20,390 nucleotides of DNA from Heyndrickxia sporothermodurans (GTDB lineage: Bacteria > Bacillota > Bacilli > Bacillales > Bacillaceae_C), in NCBI RefSeq assembly GCF_016785185.1, contig NZ_JAEKDY010000059.1; one strand, 5' to 3'. Positions within the stretch are counted from its first letter, which is position 1. Every line of letters begins with the position of its first letter. Below the pieces are notes generated by a model, which saw only the letters and a program-made list of their open reading frames with translations, was not told the DNA's origin and searched no databases. Made by a program: the position numbers and the translations under genes. This document shows, piece by piece, positions 6,043 through 13,544 of this stretch.

Positions 6043-7149
6043 ATGACAGATAATACAATCATTCGTTTTGAAGGTGTAACAAAACAATACGATGATGACC
6101 CTGCTGTCTTAGATAGTGTTAGTTTTGAAATTGAAAGAGGGAAATTTTATACATTACTTGGTCCATCGGGGTGCGGAAAGACGACAATATTACGACTTAT
6201 TGCTGGTTTTACTGAGGCGAGTCAAGGGGAAATTTACTTCAATGGGAAAATGATTAATCATGTTCCGGCAAATGAACGACAAGTAAATACGGTTTTCCAA
6301 GATTATGCACTCTTTCCTCATTTAAACGTATTTGAAAATGTCGCATTTGGACTGCGAATCAAAAAGATGAAAAATGCTCAGATTCAACAAAAAGTGAAAG
6401 AAGCATTAAAATTTGTCAATTTAGAAGGCTATGAAACACGTGAAATAAAAGAGATGTCGGGTGGACAACGGCAGCGGGTCGCAATTGCTAGGGCCATTGT
6501 CAATGAACCGGAAGTGATTCTTCTAGATGAACCACTATCGGCACTTGATTTAAAGCTTCGTACGGAAATGCAGTATGAGCTTCGTGAATTACAGCGTCGA
6601 CTTGGAATTACCTTTATCTTTGTTACTCATGACCAAGAAGAAGCACTCGCGATGTCAGATGAAATTTTTGTCTTAAATAAAGGAAAAATTCAACAAAGCG
6701 GGACGCCAACGGATATTTACGATGAGCCAATCAATCGGTTTGTGGCGGATTTTATCGGGGAGTCCAATATCGTTCCTGGTAAAATGATTCAAGACTTTAA
6801 AGTAGAGTTTGTAGGAAAGCAATTTGAATGTGTGGACCGCGGATTTAATCCAAATGAGTCGGTTGAAATAGTTATCCGTCCTGAGGATTTAGAAATTACG
6901 AAAAAAGATCAGGGCAAACTGAAAGTACGTGTGGATTCGCAATTATTTCGTGGAGTTCATTATGAGATTTGCTGTTATGATGAGGCGGGTAATGAGTGGT
7001 TAGTTCATTCGACGAAAAAAGCTGTTGTAGGTGATGAGATAGGTCTATATTTTGATCCAGAAGCGATTCATGTCATGAGATTTGGTGAGACAGAAGAGGA
7101 ATTTGATAAACGATTAGAAGCATATAATGAGGACGGCCATGCAAACTAA
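6043..7149 (+). CDS. potA: Spermidine/putrescine ABC transporter ATP-binding protein
   Basis: The 368-residue ATPase powers polyamine import from the cytoplasmic side of the PotBC channel. Walker A is GPSGCGKT at 40-47, the Q-loop glutamine is Q86, the ABC signature is MSGGQ at 138-142, Walker B is ILLDE at about 159-163, and the H-loop (VTHDQEEA) follows. A C-terminal TOBE-type regulatory region starts at about residue 240 (FVADFIGESNIVPG), as in PotA and other CUT1/Opine/polyamine ATPases. A GGGGG-type ribosome binding site precedes it. It overlaps the start of potB. Confidence 0.95.
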   Translation: MTDNTIIRFEGVTKQYDDDPAVLDSVSFEIERGKFYTLLGPSGCGKTTILRLIAGFTEASQGEIYFNGKMINHVPANERQVNTVFQDYALFPHLNVFENVAFGLRIKKMKNAQIQQKVKEALKFVNLEGYETREIKEMSGGQRQRVAIARAIVNEPEVILLDEPLSALDLKLRTEMQYELRELQRRLGITFIFVTHDQEEALAMSDEIFVLNKGKIQQSGTPTDIYDEPINRFVADFIGESNIVPGKMIQDFKVEFVGKQFECVDRGFNPNESVEIVIRPEDLEITKKDQGKLKVRVDSQLFRGVHYEICCYDEAGNEWLVHSTKKAVVGDEIGLYFDPEAIHVMRFGETEEEFDKRLEAYNEDGHAN

Positions 7150-7930
7150 ATCCCGCAATGTCTATCTTATTCCTTATGTATTATGGATCATTCTTTTTAT
7201 CGTCGCACCTATTCTACTCATTCTTTATTATTCTTTCTTTAATATCGATGGGGATTTCTCTTTTGAGAATTACAAAAACTTTTTTACCCCAGTTTATTTA
7301 AAGATGACACTCAGCTCGTTTTGGTATGCATTTTTAATTACCGCGATTTCACTCATAATCGCCTACCCAACAGCCTATTTATTAACAAAAACAAAGCATA
7401 AACACCTATGGCTATTATTAATTATTTTACCAACATGGATCAATTTATTGCTGAAAGCCTATGCTTTTATCGGGATATTCGGAACGTATGGAGCAGCTAA
7501 TTCATTTTTAGAATGGATTGGGATTGGGACAAAACAAATTTTGTTCACTGACTTTAGTTTCTTATTTGTAGCTGTGTATATTTTTATTCCGTTTATGATT
7601 ATGCCGATATTCAATTCGCTGGAAGAGTTGAATCCAACACTTATTGATGCTTCAAGAGATTTAGGCGCATCTGGATGGACGACGTTTAAACGGGTGATTT
7701 TTCCATTAACGATTGATGGCGTAAAGTCTGGATGCCAAGTCGTCTTTATTCCAGCATTATCATTATTCATGATTACCCGCTTAATTGCTGGAAATCGTGT
7801 TATCACACTTGGTACAGCAATTGAACAACATTTTCTTGTAACCCAAGATTGGGGAATGGGTTCAACGATAGCTGTCTTTTTAATCATTGCGATGGCATTA
7901 TTCATGATCGTAACAGGTAATAGAAAGTGA
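7139..7930 (+). CDS. potB: Spermidine/putrescine ABC transporter permease
   Basis: This inner-membrane permease has 263 residues from the ATG at 7139. That start has GAGGA 5 nt upstream. An in-frame ATG at 7127 would add four residues but lacks a good site. Either way it overlaps the end of potA, implying translational coupling. About six hydrophobic helices are visible, starting with YLIPYVLWIILFIVAPILL. The EAA loop is seen as LIDASRDLGASGWTTFKRVI. It pairs with PotC to form the channel. Confidence 0.93.
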   Translation: MQTKSRNVYLIPYVLWIILFIVAPILLILYYSFFNIDGDFSFENYKNFFTPVYLKMTLSSFWYAFLITAISLIIAYPTAYLLTKTKHKHLWLLLIILPTWINLLLKAYAFIGIFGTYGAANSFLEWIGIGTKQILFTDFSFLFVAVYIFIPFMIMPIFNSLEELNPTLIDASRDLGASGWTTFKRVIFPLTIDGVKSGCQVVFIPALSLFMITRLIAGNRVITLGTAIEQHFLVTQDWGMGSTIAVFLIIAMALFMIVTGNRK

Positions 7931-7940
7931 GGGGAAACGA

Positions 7941-8744
7941 ATGAAACGAAAGGGAAAGATTTTTAATATTTATTTAGTCATTATTTTTATCATTCTTTAT
8001 GCCCCGATCTTCTATTTAATGTTTTATTCCTTTAATAGTGGGGGAGCGATGCATGATTTTGAAGGCTTTACACTTGAGTGGTATAAGGAAGTATTTCACG
8101 ATACCCGTCTATTAATTATTGTATTAAACACAGTTGTTATTGCGCTTTTATCAGCGGCACTTTCAACCATTCTTGGCGTCATAGGAGCTCTTGCCATTTA
8201 CTTTGTGAAAAGAAGGCGGTCGAAAAATACATTACTTACATTAAATAATGTGTTGATTGTTAGTCCAGATGTCATTATCGGTGCTTCATTTTTAATATTA
8301 TTTACGATTATTGGAATTAAACTTGGTTTCATTTCGGTCCTGCTCTCACATATCGCCTTTAGTGTACCGATTGTTGTATTAATGGTAATTCCGAAGCTGC
8401 AAGAAATGAGTCCTACGCTTCTTGATGCGGCACGTGATTTGGGGGCTAGTCGCTGGAACGTCCTTACCAAGGTTGTTCTTCCATTTATCACACCCGGAAT
8501 TTTTGCCGGTTTCTTTATGGCATTGACTTATTCTTTAGATGATTTCGCGGTGACCTTTTTCGTAACAGGGAATGGATTCTCCACGTTGTCTGTTGAAATT
8601 TATTCGCGTGCAAGACAAGGAATCTCATTATCTATTAATGCTTTGTCGACACTTATTTTCTTGTTTACAATCATTCTTGTTATCGGTTATTACTTTATTA
8701 ATAAACGTAACAACCGTCCGAACGGAATGGGGGTAAGAAAATGA
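7941..8744 (+). CDS. potC: Spermidine/putrescine ABC transporter permease
   Basis: The second permease subunit has 267 residues and about six membrane helices. The first is IYLVIIFIILYAPIFYLMFY. FNSGGAMHDFEGFTLEWYKE is a typical PotC extracellular loop, and the EAA loop is LLDAARDLGASRWNVLTKVV. SLDDFAVTFFVTG near residue 200 is strongly characteristic of polyamine/PotC permeases. It starts 10 nt after potB with GAGGGGA as ribosome binding site. It ends with an ATGA overlap with potD. Confidence 0.95.
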   Translation: MKRKGKIFNIYLVIIFIILYAPIFYLMFYSFNSGGAMHDFEGFTLEWYKEVFHDTRLLIIVLNTVVIALLSAALSTILGVIGALAIYFVKRRRSKNTLLTLNNVLIVSPDVIIGASFLILFTIIGIKLGFISVLLSHIAFSVPIVVLMVIPKLQEMSPTLLDAARDLGASRWNVLTKVVLPFITPGIFAGFFMALTYSLDDFAVTFFVTGNGFSTLSVEIYSRARQGISLSINALSTLIFLFTIILVIGYYFINKRNNRPNGMGVRK

Positions 8745-9814
8745 AACAGCTAGTCCGAGTGTTTGTTACCATTTTTATTGTTTCATTTGCGATTCTCCTT
8801 TTCATTAATCGACTGAATTCGTCTCAAGGATTGTCCGGTGGGAATACATTAACTGTCTATAACTGGGGCGATTATATCGAACCGAAGCTGATTAAAAAAT
8901 TTGAGAAGGAAACAGGGATTAAAGTTATCTACCAAACATTTGATTCAAACGAAGCAATGATGACAAAAATTGAACAAGGTGGAACGACGTTTGATGTGGC
9001 TGTTCCATCTGAGTATGCGATTGAGAAAATGAAGGAAGAAAAGCTGCTTGTTCCGATTGATCATTCCAAGCTGCCGAATTTAAAATATATTAATCCTCGT
9101 TTTCTAGATTTAGCTTTTGATAAAAAAAATAAATATTCGATTCCTTATTTTTGGGGAACCGTTGGAATTGTTTATAATCCATCGTTATTAAACGGGAAAA
9201 AGATTACGAGCTGGAATGATTTATGGGATAAAGATTTACGAAATTCCATTTTACTTGCTGACGGTGCGCGTGAAGTAATGGGAATGGGATTAAATAGTCT
9301 CCATTACTCATTAAATGATACAAATGAAGCTCATCTTCAAGAAGCAAAGAGAAAACTCGATAAGCTTACACCAAATGTAAAGGCAATTGTTGGTGACGAA
9401 ATTAAAATGCTTCTTGCTAATGAAGAAGCGGCAGTTGGTGTTGTTTGGTCCGGGGATGCATCAGAGATTATCGGTGAAAATGAAAAATTAGACTATGTCG
9501 TTCCAAAGGAAGGTTCCAACCTATGGTTTGATAATATGGTCATTCCGAAGACGGCGAAGAATATCGATGGCGCGCATAAGTTTATTAATTTCATGCTTGA
9601 TCCAAAAAATGCAGCGGCCAATGCTGACTATGTCGGCTACTCCACACCGAATGAAAAAGCATTAAGCTATTTAGATAAAGAAGTATCTGGTGATAAGCGA
9701 TTCTACCCGGATTTAGACAAGGCGGAAGGTCTTGAAGTGTATGAGAATCTCGGAAAAAGAATGCTTGCACATTACAATGAGTTGTTCTTAGAATTTAAGA
9801 TGCATCGAAAATAA
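8741..9814 (+). CDS. potD: Spermidine/putrescine ABC transporter substrate-binding protein
   Basis: The 357-residue extracytoplasmic receptor captures polyamine for PotABC. Diagnostic segments are LTVYNWGDYIEPKLIKKFEK (about 37-56), then YQTFDSNEAMMTKIEQGGTT, then YSIPYFWGTVGIVYNP, then LWFDNMVIPKTAKN. The N terminus (VRVFVTIFIVSFAILLFINRLNSS) is hydrophobic but contains no lipobox cysteine. The protein is therefore probably held by an uncleaved N-terminal helix instead of a lipid. The start overlaps the potC stop by ATGA, with GGGGGTAAG upstream. A palindromic terminator follows the stop closely. Confidence 0.95.
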   Translation: MKQLVRVFVTIFIVSFAILLFINRLNSSQGLSGGNTLTVYNWGDYIEPKLIKKFEKETGIKVIYQTFDSNEAMMTKIEQGGTTFDVAVPSEYAIEKMKEEKLLVPIDHSKLPNLKYINPRFLDLAFDKKNKYSIPYFWGTVGIVYNPSLLNGKKITSWNDLWDKDLRNSILLADGAREVMGMGLNSLHYSLNDTNEAHLQEAKRKLDKLTPNVKAIVGDEIKMLLANEEAAVGVVWSGDASEIIGENEKLDYVVPKEGSNLWFDNMVIPKTAKNIDGAHKFINFMLDPKNAAANADYVGYSTPNEKALSYLDKEVSGDKRFYPDLDKAEGLEVYENLGKRMLAHYNELFLEFKMHRK

Positions 9815-9819
9815 GGATT

Positions 9820-9865
9820 AGAAAAACCGATTATTAGCACGTGCTAATAATCGGTTTTTCTTTTA
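9820..9865 (+). terminator. potABCD operon terminator formed by a perfect 42-nt palindrome
   Basis: Positions 9820-9861 are perfectly self-complementary about a central CACGTG. Inner arm bases are GATTATTAGCAC / GTGCTAATAATC, and the outer pairs AAAAACC/GGTTTTT supply A and T runs, with TTTT continuing to 9865. The RNA would fold into a stem of about 19 bp with a 4-nt loop. It lies 6 bp beyond the potD stop and should work in both directions. Confidence 0.85.
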
Positions 9866-9905
9866 TCATGTAATCAATATATAAATTGGAGAAGGGAAGT
9901 ATCCT

Positions 9906-10832
9906 ATGAAATTGGATCGTTTGTTGGCAATTACGATGATCTTGATCAATCAAAGAAAAGTACAGGCGCAGGAGCTTGCGGACATGTTTGATGTTTCAGT
10001 GAGGACAATTTATAGAGATATAGATTCATTAAATCTGGCAGGTATTCCGATTGTTACGTATCAAGGTCAAAACGGCGGAATTGGTTTAATTGATGGTTTT
10101 CGAATGGATAAGAATGTCTTGACTCGTGATGAGTTAGGAGCAATTACGATTGCCTTAAAGAGTCTATCCACATCCTATCAAGATGCGCATGCATCAGCTG
10201 TACTAGAAAAATTAAAAGCGTTATCAAATGAACAGCAGACGCTTGAATCAATATTTATTGATTTTAGTCCTTGGGGAGGTAACCCCGTTTTAAAGGAAAA
10301 GGTCACGATGCTGAAAAAGGCAATCGAATCTCATCTTTGTATGCAGTTCTTTTATTCAAACAGTTCAGGTAAAGAATCGAATCGTGAAGTTGAACCGCAT
10401 ACGATTGTACTAAAGGGCCAATCCTGGTATTTATATGCCTTTTGCCTGCAAAAGGAGCAATTTCGTTTATTTAAGATTGCAAGAATGAAGGAATTAAATG
10501 TTCTAAAGAAAAAATTTGTAAGGAAAGAGATTCAAATTGACGATTCTCCATGGGATAAAGAATGGTATCATCCGGAACGGACCACAGAATTAACCCTTTC
10601 ATTCAATTCTAGTGATCTTGCACTAATGGAAGAAATGTTTGGAGTAGAAAATGTCATCAAAGGCGAAAAAGATCAACTTCTTGTAACGATAGATATGCCT
10701 GAAGACGAGGGCATGTACCGATTTTTATTTAGTCTTATGGATCGAATCGAAGTAATGAAACCAGAGCATGTGAGACGGAAATTAAAGAATTTACTTCAAA
10801 AGATGAATGATCTATACAAGGAAAAAGGATAA
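9906..10832 (+). CDS. WYL-domain transcriptional regulator (YobV/YafY type)
   Basis: The 308-residue protein starts with a DeoR/HTH_11-like winged helix: KLDRLLAITMILINQRKVQA (2-21), then LADMFDVSVRTIYRDIDSLN and GIPIVTYQGQNGGIGL. A WYL ligand-sensing domain covers about 140-215, with the hallmark QSWYLYAFCLQKEQFRLFKI. A C-terminal WCX-type extension continues to about 300. WYL regulators respond to small ligands or nucleic acids and usually control nearby genes. It resembles B. subtilis YobV, whose neighbour YobU is a GyrI-like effector-binding protein; a GyrI-like gene lies 1.3 kb downstream here. GGAGAAGGGAAG precedes the ATG. Confidence 0.9.
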   Translation: MKLDRLLAITMILINQRKVQAQELADMFDVSVRTIYRDIDSLNLAGIPIVTYQGQNGGIGLIDGFRMDKNVLTRDELGAITIALKSLSTSYQDAHASAVLEKLKALSNEQQTLESIFIDFSPWGGNPVLKEKVTMLKKAIESHLCMQFFYSNSSGKESNREVEPHTIVLKGQSWYLYAFCLQKEQFRLFKIARMKELNVLKKKFVRKEIQIDDSPWDKEWYHPERTTELTLSFNSSDLALMEEMFGVENVIKGEKDQLLVTIDMPEDEGMYRFLFSLMDRIEVMKPEHVRRKLKNLLQKMNDLYKEKG

Positions 10833-10854
10833 ACACAGAGGATTATCCTTTTTC
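10821..10854. terminator. Bidirectional terminator whose arms carry both convergent stop codons
   Basis: Twelve-bp perfect stem GAAAAAGGATAA (10821-10832) / TTATCCTTTTTC (10843-10854) with a 10-nt loop. The left arm ends with the WYL gene's TAA and the right arm begins with the complement of the leftward gene's TAA. A/T runs provide a U-tail in each direction. Confidence 0.85.
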
Positions 10855-12027
10855 TGACACCTTTAATACATGTGTATCTTCCTCATAAGAGCCTTCAATT
10901 TTTCCAATTCCATCAATCTCAATATGATTGTTTAAGATAGTAGGTTCCTTTTCTAAAATGAGATGAAGATGATTAATTGTTTGAATCTTTTCGGTAAACC
11001 TCGTAAGGACAGGTTGTGTAATATAGTAGTCTTTCCCAGTTATTTTTAACTTGATAAAATTTTGATGCAGTAAATGATTATTGGAGGATACAATATTCAT
11101 TGGGTCAAAAGCAGTAACCGTCATATTTCCTTCTATAAAAAGATGGAAGCCTATAGTATTAATAAAGGATTCAATGACCTTTTCTTTTTCACCTTTTACA
11201 TAATTATAAATACTCATTGATTCTTCATCAGGTGAAATATCCAATGGATAGGGAGGTTGAATGACAATATACTCCTTAAAAAATTCATATAAGGTCTTCG
11301 TCGATTGGGTAAACGCCTCTTTCCATTCCTCGGTAAGCTGATCAAGTAAAAGGCAAAGAAACATACCGGAGCCATAACAACTTACACGAATTTGTAAATT
11401 TGATCTATATTCATCCAAAAATTTCGAACTATATGTTTTCAATATTTCATCAAATGGAAGATTACTAGCTTTTTGTAATGCTTTTGATTCTACATACCAT
11501 GCAGGACCTTCCACACTTTCTATAAGAAATTCGTACTGAGCATATTCTCCAATTATTTCTTTTCTTTTTTCCCTCATAAAAATAAATGCATTCAATAATT
11601 GATTTCTAGCTTCAGCGTTTGACTCTAATAAAGCTTGATAGAGTATTCTTCTTTCCTTATTTCTTAACTCAATATTTTCTAGAAGTATAGGATACTGAAC
11701 ACCGAGCAATTCGTTTGGAAATCTCGACTCGTTATATAAGTATTGATATCCATGAAACAATTCATGAACGATTAGTGAATAGATCGTTTCACTATCGTTG
11801 TAACGATCAATGTTAACAATTGCGGTAGGAAAATCTTCATATAATATTAGCGAGTCAGCACTAAACAGTTCATTCCATGGAAAAATATTATTAGACGGAT
11901 AGTTCGGGTGGTTATAAAGATAGACGGTTTCACTATTATACAGACAATAGGCAACGGATTTAAAATTTGGCCAGTAATATTCTAAATTAATATTTTTCAT
12001 CATATCTCTTACTTTTACTTCGTGCAT
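10843..12027 (-). CDS. Unknown protein with HExxH zinc-metallopeptidase-like motif
   Basis: This 394-residue protein has no family I can name. It carries HELFH (His88, Glu89, His92) within YSLIVHELFHGYQYLY, preceded by a beta-like stretch that fits the edge strand of a zincin. Further on, EGPAWYVE (173-180) is a good candidate for the downstream glutamate ligand region of a gluzincin. No signal peptide, lipobox or membrane helix is seen, so it should be cytoplasmic. The C-terminal 120 residues look beta-rich with no recognised motif. The start has an AGGAGGG site 9 nt upstream. It is monocistronic, convergent to the WYL gene and divergent from the zinc-ribbon gene. Peptidase activity is inferred from the motif only. 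Confidence 0.75.
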   Translation of the reverse strand: MHEVKVRDMMKNINLEYYWPNFKSVAYCLYNSETVYLYNHPNYPSNNIFPWNELFSADSLILYEDFPTAIVNIDRYNDSETIYSLIVHELFHGYQYLYNESRFPNELLGVQYPILLENIELRNKERRILYQALLESNAEARNQLLNAFIFMREKRKEIIGEYAQYEFLIESVEGPAWYVESKALQKASNLPFDEILKTYSSKFLDEYRSNLQIRVSCYGSGMFLCLLLDQLTEEWKEAFTQSTKTLYEFFKEYIVIQPPYPLDISPDEESMSIYNYVKGEKEKVIESFINTIGFHLFIEGNMTVTAFDPMNIVSSNNHLLHQNFIKLKITGKDYYITQPVLTRFTEKIQTINHLHLILEKEPTILNNHIEIDGIGKIEGSYEEDTHVLKVSEKG

Positions 12028-12100
12028 ACAATCCCTCCTAAAAGTTACTATTCACTTTATAAATAAAAATTTCCTTCAAAGTCGTAAAATAAAAAATTCA

Positions 12101-12138
12101 AACATGACAGATAGATGTCATGTTCGGTCTTTTATAAT
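12101..12138 (+). promoter_or_regulatory. Operator-like palindrome and -10 box upstream of the zinc-ribbon/GyrI gene
   Basis: AACATGACA (12101-12109) and TGTCATGTT (12116-12124) form a perfect 9-6-9 inverted repeat. A perfect TATAAT follows at 12133-12138. A 17-bp spacer would put the -35 region inside the palindrome, where no good TTGACA-like hexamer is present. That suggests a regulated promoter. The GGAGGTAAGGGAA ribosome binding site follows within 20 bp, giving a very short leader. A leftward terminator is an alternative reading, but no leftward gene ends here. Confidence 0.55.
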
Positions 12139-12161
12139 AAGGAAAAAAGGAGGTAAGGGAA

Positions 12162-12914
12162 ATGAATCAAGTTTTTTGCCAAAGCTGTGGAATGCCGATT
12201 AAGGAGAGTTCTCTTTTCGGGACAGAGAGTTCAGGTAGTAAGAATGATGATTATTGTATTTATTGCTATGAAGGAGGTGCGTTTAAACAACCGAATTTAA
12301 CCATGGCGGAAATGATTGAAATTTGTGTTCCATACATGGTGGAGGATGGTATGGAAAAAGAAGAGGCGTTATCTATTCTACAAAAAACGATGCCATTTTT
12401 AAAACGCTGGAGAGATGAAGAAGAACTGATGCAGCCAATATTCAAAACATTAGACGGATTTACTTTTATCGGAATACGTACACGAACAAACAATGCAAAT
12501 GAGTCTAAGCCAAATGGAAAAATTCCAATGATGTGGAGCAAATATTATGGCCAGGGAGTTGCTGCTAAAATTCCAAATCAATTGGATTCAAAAGAAACGG
12601 TTGCACTATACTCGGACTACGAGAGCGATGTTACAGGGGATTATGATTTTTCGATTGGAGCAATGGTCAAACATGGAGAAAAAATTCCTGATGGGCTGGT
12701 GGTGAAAACAGTCCCAGCTTCTCACTATGCTGTGTTTACTACTAAGGTAGGGAAAATTACAGGTATCGTCCCGATGGCGTGGTTGGATATTTGGAAGTGG
12801 TTTGAAACAACAGGGGTGAGGCGTACTTATAGTGGCGACTTTGAACTTTATGATGAGCGTTGTTCGGACCCGGGCCATTCACAAGTTGACATATATATTG
12901 CTATACAACGATGA
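12162..12914 (+). CDS. Zinc-ribbon plus GyrI-like effector-binding domain fusion protein
   Basis: The 250-residue protein has an N-terminal four-cysteine zinc ribbon of the PF12674 kind: Cys6, Cys9, Cys32 and Cys35 in CQSCGMP and CIYCYEGG. A short helical linker follows (about 45-85), which I recognise from such fusions. From about residue 92 to the end is a GyrI-like/AraC effector-binding domain (FIGIRTRTNN, then KIPMMWSKYYGQGV, then VVKTVPASHYAVFTTKVG, then WKWFETTGVRRTYSGDFELY, ending VDIYIAIQR). GyrI-like domains bind small amphipathic molecules and act as sensors or detoxifiers. There is no DNA-binding helix-turn-helix, so regulation would be through a partner or by sequestration. GGAGGTAAGGG precedes the ATG. 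Confidence 0.85.
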   Translation: MNQVFCQSCGMPIKESSLFGTESSGSKNDDYCIYCYEGGAFKQPNLTMAEMIEICVPYMVEDGMEKEEALSILQKTMPFLKRWRDEEELMQPIFKTLDGFTFIGIRTRTNNANESKPNGKIPMMWSKYYGQGVAAKIPNQLDSKETVALYSDYESDVTGDYDFSIGAMVKHGEKIPDGLVVKTVPASHYAVFTTKVGKITGIVPMAWLDIWKWFETTGVRRTYSGDFELYDERCSDPGHSQVDIYIAIQR

Positions 12915-12920
12915 AATTTT

Positions 12921-13455
12921 AAGTGGCCGATCCAACGAAATTCAGAGGCAATCCTAGAAGGGGCATACGGGCACTTGGTGAGAAATAACATTTATCAAAT
13001 GCCCGAAAGACTCCGATTCGGGAAGATGAGCATGGAGCATTGGTCACGAAATTCTCTAAAGGGAGGGTTGCTGGAAGATGAGAGAAAGGTCTTGCCACAA
13101 AGTGCCCGAAAGAGTCGGATGCGGGAATTTGAACAAGACCCATCAATCGCGAAGTGCCCGAAAGAGCCGTATGCGGGAATTTGAACAAGACCCATCAATC
13201 GCGAAGTGCCCGAAAGAGCCGTATGCGGGAATTTGAACAAGACCCATCAATCCCGAAGTGCCCGAAAGAGCCGTATGCGGGAATTTGAACAAGACCCATC
13301 AATCCCGAAGTGCCCGAAAGAGTCGGATGCGGGAACTTGAACAAGACCCATCAATCTCAAAGTGTCCGAAAGCGCCGGATGCAGGAACTTGAGCAAGAAC
13401 CATCAAACCCGAAATACCCAAAAGAGCCGGATTAAGGAAATTGAACATCAAAATT
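12921..13455. repeat. 52-nt tandem repeat array (about ten units, central units near-identical)
   Basis: Units begin AAGTGCCCGAAAGAG, continue with YCGKATGCGGGAA and end with AAGACCCATCAATC plus three or four bases. Clear units start at 13100, 13152, 13204, 13256, 13308 and 13360, each exactly 52 nt. Units at 13204 and 13256 are identical, and the unit at 13152 differs from them by one base. A diverged 52-nt unit starts at 12997, a poorer 51-nt one at 13049, and a partial one at 13412; traces reach back to about 12921. Identity falls away toward both ends. Because 52 is not a multiple of 3 and frames are short, this is not a protein-coding repeat. There are no variable spacers, so it is not CRISPR. 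It fills the gap between two convergent genes. Confidence 0.9.
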
Positions 13456-13544
13456 CTGTTACAAGTGTTTACAAACCAAATAACGATGGGGCATCCCATA
13501 CACTTTTTGGCTGAGTGTATACAATCTTGTTTAAAATTCCCTCT

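Noticed and set aside
7459..7905. 148-codon leftward frame inside potB
   Set aside because: It is antisense to a well-supported permease gene, has no family match and no promoter or ribosome binding site of note.
12997..13455. CRISPR array
   Set aside because: The whole 52-nt unit is conserved, with no unique spacers between short repeats, and no cas genes are present.
12919..13499. Several short frames on both strands inside the 52-nt array
   Set aside because: They repeat the same peptide in shifting frames because the unit is 52 nt. None has a proper ribosome binding site or a family match.
13498..13520. ATACACT/AGTGTAT hairpin as a terminator for the response regulator operon
   Set aside because: The 7-bp stem has a 9-nt loop and no T run on the strand needed for the leftward operon. 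It may be a weak hairpin only.
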